A program made the translations under genes and the position numbers. Positions 3,722 to 7,753 of a stretch of DNA of 7,753 bases are shown here, piece after piece. The number at the start of each line of letters is the position of its first letter. The stretch's first letter is position 1. Source of the stretch: JAUSEW01 sp964414015 (lineage in GTDB: Bacteria; Patescibacteriota; Microgenomatia; Levybacterales; UBA12049); assembly GCA_964414015.1 (NCBI GenBank), contig CAYPUE010000034.1, positions 1 through 7,753 on the forward strand, in the 5' to 3' direction. Below the pieces are notes generated by a model that had not been told where the DNA came from, did no database searches, and was given only the letters and a program-made list of their open reading frames with translations.

Positions 3722-6424
3722 ATGAAGAAACCTGCCTTAAGCATCGAGGAGCAAAAACAAAGCCTCCCAATCCTTATTTTGGATAGAATAGGAATAATAG
3801 GAGAACTGTTGTGCGAAGAAATTGCTAAATCCTCCGAAGTTGTTTTCGTCAGCTTAAAAGAACCGCAAATCCTAACGGAAAGTAGAGCTCGCATAATTCA
3901 TATCCCCTACTCCAAAAAATTTCCAATAATTCCGGACGCAAAATATTCACATTTAATAATTGTTGATGATAAAAGCGATACGACAAAAGAGCTTATTCCT
4001 AAATTTTTAGAAAAGTCAGACAAAGACAATGCGGAGTTTATTTTTTTAGCCAAAAGAAAAGAGGGAAAAAGCAGAAATGTTTTAAAAATTCTAGACTCCT
4101 ATAGAATTGGAAAAATTATAATTTATGGTGATCTTTTTGGGAAAAAGGTGTCTATGTCTTCGTTTTTCACGTCTTTCCTAAATGATTTTTTCTATCAAGC
4201 AAAAACCACGGGTAAAATAGAAATTCCAGGAGACGGCTTGCTAAAAACTTACCCAGTTTTTACAGATGATTTCACATCAAAAATTTTAGAAGTTATTTTT
4301 GGGAAATCTACTTTTAATGTTTTTTATCTTTTTCCTAAATCACCCATAACCCTTATTTCTCTTGCTCACATGATACAAAAAGCAGATCCGCAAATTAGTA
4401 TAGATTTTGGTGCCCACAAAAATAACATAGAAAAAGAAAATTTCGAAAACCTGAATGGAGAGTTTTTATTAAAAGAGTATCCGGTAGGGGAAAGAATTAA
4501 GAGTTTTTTTAAAGAGTATATGAGTATGCCTTTTGTCAGAGAAGAAGTAACAGTAGATTATGAAAAGACGAAAAAAATTTATTTCCCGTTTCTAGTTTCC
4601 TTATTTTATACTCTTGTTATTCTGATTATTCCCTTTTTTACAACTCTATTATTTTCTCTGTTGGGTTTTTCCTTGCTTAGTTTTTCTAAAAATGCAATTG
4701 ACAGAGGCAGTCTTGGGGCTGCCAAAAGTGCTGCCAGCTTATCGAAATCGTTTTTTACGGTTGCAAAACAGACATCAATTCCCCTAGGGCTTGAGAGTAG
4801 AATTTTGGGAGTTGGAGATAACTTTATTTTTTCTACTTATATTGATTTCGGACAAAATGTTTCTTCGGCAATACTTTACACACTGGAAGCTTCGAATAGT
4901 ATACTTAACGTTTTTGGAAATAAAAGCGCAAATTCCAAGGAAGACTTCCTAAAAGGAGTAAATCTTTTCAAAAACGCAGTGGTTTTGTTCGAAGAGACAA
5001 AATCCATAGAAGGACTGCCAAAAGATATATCTAAAGAAATCGATAAAGTTTCCAATCTATCGAAATTAGTTTCAGGAACAGTAGATGTTTTACTAAGCAT
5101 TTTTGGACTGGATGAACAAAAAAATTATTTAGTCCTTTTTCAAAATAATATGGAGTTAAGGCCGGGTGGTGGGTTTATTGGTTCCTATGGGCTTTTGACA
5201 TTAGATAAGGGAAGAATTGCCGATTTCTCAATTAATGATGTTTATGATGCGGACGGTCAGTTAAAAGGACACGTAGAGCCGCCATTCCCAATCAGACGTT
5301 ATTTGCCTTCAGTACATTGGTATTTAAGAGACAGTAACTTCAATATTGACTTCGCAAGAGGAGCATCTGTTTCAGCATTTTTACTAAATGCGGAAACAGG
5401 GAAAATGGTAGATGGAGTAATTGGGATAGATCTGACTTTCGTTAAAAACATTTTGAGCGTTATAGGACCGGTATATGTTGCTGATTATAAAGAAACTGTC
5501 AGCGGAAATAATCTGTTTCAGCTTGCAGAGTCGCATGCAGAAAAGAATTTTTTTCCCGGGTCAACTCAAAAAAAAGATTTTTTAAGAGCCTTATTTTTAG
5601 CAATACAACTTGAACTTAGTTCAAAAAAAACTTTTCCTTACTTAGCTCTATCTGAAGTCCTCGCAGACTCTGTATCGGAAAAACACGTGGTGTTTGCTTT
5701 TAATGACCCAAATCTACAAAAAATATTTTCCATAAATAACCTGTCGTCAACTTTAATAGACGAAAGAAAATCGGCAGAAAATTCTATAAATGATTTTCTG
5801 GGAATTAACGAGGCGAATCTAGGAGTTAATAAGGTAAATTATTTTATGTATAGGCTTGTTTCTTATGATGCAGAAATAGATACTAGCGGCGCAATATCAG
5901 TAAAGCTTAATATTAAATACGCAAATACAAGCAAAGATTCGGTTTGGCCTGGAGGAGATTATAAAAACTATTTAAGATTAATTTTACCAACAGGCGCAAA
6001 ATTATCTTCAGTAGCAATAGACGGGGAAGAACAGGAAGTGCTTACTGCCATAACAGACCCGGTTATATATGAAGCGAAAAGTTTTTCCAAACAAGAAGGT
6101 ATAGAAGTTAAGAAGGACGAAGAGCAGGGAAAAACAATATATGGCTTTCTTATAACAGTTTCTGCGGATACAATAAAAACAATAACTGCAAAATATACAC
6201 TTCTGCAAAAAATATCTTCAGATAGTCCTCTTTTCTCCTATGATCTTCGGATTTTTAAACAGCCGGGTGTTGATGGCTACCCTTTTAATTTTACACTTTC
6301 ATATCCGTCTTTGTTTAGGATAGTTAATAAACCTGCAAATATTAAAGACGAGAATAACATTTTAAGCTTTAAAGATTCTATTTTGACAGACAAGGATATA
6401 AATGTAAGTTTTGCCAGAAAATAA
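3722..6424 (+). CDS. SDR-like domain, membrane segment and DUF4012 exterior domain
   Basis: A 900-residue protein in three parts. Residues 14-255 look like a degenerate extended SDR / NAD-dependent epimerase fold: an opening strand-helix unit ILILDRIGIIGELLCEEI, a mid strand GKIIIYGDLFG (130-140), then PGDGLLKTYPVFTDDFTSKILEVIF (169-193), echoing the family's VDD segment, and a PITLISLAHMI helix. The GxxGxxG and YxxxK motifs are not recognisable, so catalysis is doubtful. Residues 287-322 are strongly hydrophobic, as one long or two short membrane helices. Beyond it, the DUF4012 signature appears: NYLVLFQNNMELRPGGGFIG (468-487), SINDVYDADGQLKGHVEPP (503-521) and LRDSNFNIDF (535-544). The SDR part is probably cytoplasmic and the DUF4012 part outside. 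DUF4012 has no established function that I know of. Nearness to a Wzy_C ligase suggests an envelope role, which is inference only. Confidence 0.85.
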   Translation: MKKPALSIEEQKQSLPILILDRIGIIGELLCEEIAKSSEVVFVSLKEPQILTESRARIIHIPYSKKFPIIPDAKYSHLIIVDDKSDTTKELIPKFLEKSDKDNAEFIFLAKRKEGKSRNVLKILDSYRIGKIIIYGDLFGKKVSMSSFFTSFLNDFFYQAKTTGKIEIPGDGLLKTYPVFTDDFTSKILEVIFGKSTFNVFYLFPKSPITLISLAHMIQKADPQISIDFGAHKNNIEKENFENLNGEFLLKEYPVGERIKSFFKEYMSMPFVREEVTVDYEKTKKIYFPFLVSLFYTLVILIIPFFTTLLFSLLGFSLLSFSKNAIDRGSLGAAKSAASLSKSFFTVAKQTSIPLGLESRILGVGDNFIFSTYIDFGQNVSSAILYTLEASNSILNVFGNKSANSKEDFLKGVNLFKNAVVLFEETKSIEGLPKDISKEIDKVSNLSKLVSGTVDVLLSIFGLDEQKNYLVLFQNNMELRPGGGFIGSYGLLTLDKGRIADFSINDVYDADGQLKGHVEPPFPIRRYLPSVHWYLRDSNFNIDFARGASVSAFLLNAETGKMVDGVIGIDLTFVKNILSVIGPVYVADYKETVSGNNLFQLAESHAEKNFFPGSTQKKDFLRALFLAIQLELSSKKTFPYLALSEVLADSVSEKHVVFAFNDPNLQKIFSINNLSSTLIDERKSAENSINDFLGINEANLGVNKVNYFMYRLVSYDAEIDTSGAISVKLNIKYANTSKDSVWPGGDYKNYLRLILPTGAKLSSVAIDGEEQEVLTAITDPVIYEAKSFSKQEGIEVKKDEEQGKTIYGFLITVSADTIKTITAKYTLLQKISSDSPLFSYDLRIFKQPGVDGYPFNFTLSYPSLFRIVNKPANIKDENNILSFKDSILTDKDINVSFARK

Positions 6425-6433
6425 AAACAGATA

Positions 6434-6463
6434 TTGCTAATAAGCTACGTAATCAATTAGAAT
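6434..6463 (+). promoter_or_regulatory. Promoter for the winged-helix gene, predicted leaderless
   Basis: TTGCTA (6434-6439, 4/6), an 18-bp spacer and TAGAAT (6458-6463, 5/6). As for the DUF4012 gene, exactly 7 nt separate the -10 box from the ATG (6471), and no Shine-Dalgarno is present. It occupies most of the 46-nt spacer after the DUF4012 stop, which shows no terminator hairpin. Confidence 0.5.
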
Positions 6464-6470
6464 AACCTGT

Positions 6471-7753
6471 ATGGAAAATGGAATTATCGAGTCTACCTAC
6501 CCAATCGCTTTTAGAAAAAAAGATGCCGTTATCCTAGGACAGCTTTTGAAAGAGCGTAACTCTGTTGTCTTAATCGGGATGAAGAGGGTAGGGATAAGCA
6601 ATTTTCTTCGTTTTTTTCTACATCATAAAGATGTTGTAAAAAGTTATATAGCGGATGGAAATTCACATTTATTTATTAAAGTTGACTTAAACGATTTGGT
6701 AGAAAGAGAAGTTTTTCCTTTTTGGATATTGACTTTGAAAAGAATTTCCGATGCGGTTGAAAAATCATCATTAAGTAAGCAGATTAAAAAATATATAGAA
6801 ACTTTGTTTCTGGATTGTATTCAATCAAAAGATACTTTCTTAACTATAGAAAGTATCAGAAAAAGTCTTAGTAAAATTGTGGAGCAAAATATTCTGCCCA
6901 CAATATTTTTTATTCGCTTCGATAGGCTTAAGGATATTGTAACTGCGGATTTATTTGGAAATCTTCAGGGATTAAAAGATGTGACTAACAATAAACTATC
7001 TTACGTGTTTACCAGTTTCCGCGGACTTTCCGATCTTGAGCCTACTGTTTTTAAAAAACCTTCCCTCTCGCTTTTTACGAAAGACTTATATATCAAACCG
7101 GCTGAAAAAGAAGATGCAAATATTATCTTTAAAACTTATACCGATCGCTATAAACTTTCTATTCCCCCATCCTTGGAAGGATGGTTTTTTGAAATAGTTG
7201 ATGGATACGTACAGTACTTACAGCTGGCTTTAATTTTTTTGCACGAAACAAAAAAGGTTATTAAATCTAAAGATGAGATTTTCGATTTGCTTTCTTGCGA
7301 TGAAAGAATCGGCTTACAATCAGAAGAGCTTTGGGAAAGCCTGGAAGATTATGAAAAAACAACCCTTCTTAAAATAATCAGAAAAGAGCCGATAGGAGAA
7401 AAAGAAAGAACAAGAGCAAAATATCTTTGGGATACGGGTTTAATCAGTCAAGAAGGTAAAACTCTTCAACTTTTTAGTCCGCTTTTGGACTATTTCGTTC
7501 GGCAAAAAGACATAAGCTCTCAATCTTCAATGGCAGATTTTACCAAAAAAGAAAATTTACTCTTTACTTTCTTAAAAGAAAACCTTGGTAAGATTTGCGA
7601 GAGGGAAAAAATAATCGAAGCGGTTTGGCCGGAAGTAGAGGAGCTGGGTGTTTCCGATTGGGCAATAGATAGATTAGTGGCAAGGGTTAGAAACAAATTG
7701 CTTTTGCAAAAAGCAGGTTTTGAGATTCAAACAATTAAAACAAGAGGATATAA
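6471..7753 (+). CDS. Degenerate AAA/STAND-like ATPase with C-terminal OmpR-type winged helix (3' partial)
   Basis: The frame stays open for 427 codons plus two bases to the window edge. The last visible residues, TIKTRGY, match the closing strand of OmpR-type winged helices, so only a few codons should be missing. Residues 10-260 resemble a STAND/AAA ATPase: SVVLIGMKRVGISNFLRFFL (31-50) sits where Walker A belongs, PTIFFIRFDRL (143-153) where Walker B belongs, and DGYVQYLQLAL near 244-254 matches the family's helical segment. The Walker A lysine is replaced by Ile42, and the Walker B acidic pair is altered (Arg149-Phe-Asp). ATP hydrolysis is therefore doubtful. Residues 361-427 form the winged helix, with EREKIIEAVWPEVEELGVSDWAIDRLVARVRNKL-type spacing (377-410). 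No receiver domain or membrane helix is seen. It is probably a cytoplasmic DNA-binding regulator; target and ligand are unknown. The upstream DUF4012 gene ends 46 nt before it. Confidence 0.78.
   Translation, partial: MENGIIESTYPIAFRKKDAVILGQLLKERNSVVLIGMKRVGISNFLRFFLHHKDVVKSYIADGNSHLFIKVDLNDLVEREVFPFWILTLKRISDAVEKSSLSKQIKKYIETLFLDCIQSKDTFLTIESIRKSLSKIVEQNILPTIFFIRFDRLKDIVTADLFGNLQGLKDVTNNKLSYVFTSFRGLSDLEPTVFKKPSLSLFTKDLYIKPAEKEDANIIFKTYTDRYKLSIPPSLEGWFFEIVDGYVQYLQLALIFLHETKKVIKSKDEIFDLLSCDERIGLQSEELWESLEDYEKTTLLKIIRKEPIGEKERTRAKYLWDTGLISQEGKTLQLFSPLLDYFVRQKDISSQSSMADFTKKENLLFTFLKENLGKICEREKIIEAVWPEVEELGVSDWAIDRLVARVRNKLLLQKAGFEIQTIKTRGY

Noticed and set aside
6425..6470. Terminator or small gene between DUF4012 and the winged-helix gene
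   Set aside because: No hairpin with a T-run and no open frame. The 46 nt are accounted for by a promoter.

Overview
The window is a low-GC bacterial segment with every recognisable gene on the + strand. It opens next to a chromosomal replication origin: a perfect DnaA box lies at 4-12, followed by the conserved order rpmH, rnpA, yidD, yidC, jag/khpB. The lineage is most likely Candidate Phyla Radiation (Patescibacteria), perhaps Microgenomates. This is inferred from a 900-residue DUF4012 protein of the kind common in that group, compact versions of YidD and Jag, sparse Shine-Dalgarno sites and very tight packing. TGA acts as a stop in rnpA and jag, so the recoded UGA=Gly lineages (Gracilibacteria, Absconditabacteria) are unlikely.

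Region by region: 1-100 holds the DnaA box and the rpmH promoter. 101-1907 is the ribosome / RNase P / membrane-insertion operon, whose genes touch, overlap or lie within 5 nt of each other. yidC is interrupted by 100 N at 1215-1314. 1837-3135 is a polytopic O-antigen-ligase-like (Wzy_C) gene whose start overlaps jag by 71 nt. It has a second 100-N gap at 2439-2538 and contains repeat DNA that is translated: two identical 58-bp copies of a GC-rich hairpin element and one AT-rich palindromic stretch. 3136-3276 is a short spacer with a strong promoter and the only strong Shine-Dalgarno site here, serving a type 1 RNase H gene at 3277-3702. 3722-6424 encodes a degenerate SDR/epimerase-like domain, a membrane segment and a DUF4012 exterior region. 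From 6471 to the window end runs an AAA/STAND-like protein with broken Walker motifs and a C-terminal OmpR-type winged helix, lacking only its last few codons.

The first block is housekeeping: L34, the RNase P protein, the YidC insertase with its helper YidD, and an RNA-binding KhpB/Jag protein. The second block looks like a cell-envelope neighbourhood (polysaccharide ligase/polymerase, DUF4012 surface protein) with an RNase H and a putative DNA-binding regulator. A functional link among these is inferred only from adjacency.

The most interesting signals are the hairpin repeat translated in frame twice within one membrane protein, each copy just before a hydrophobic helix; two genes whose -10 boxes lie exactly 7 nt from the ATG, suggesting leaderless mRNAs; and the degenerate ATPase-winged-helix and SDR-DUF4012 architectures.
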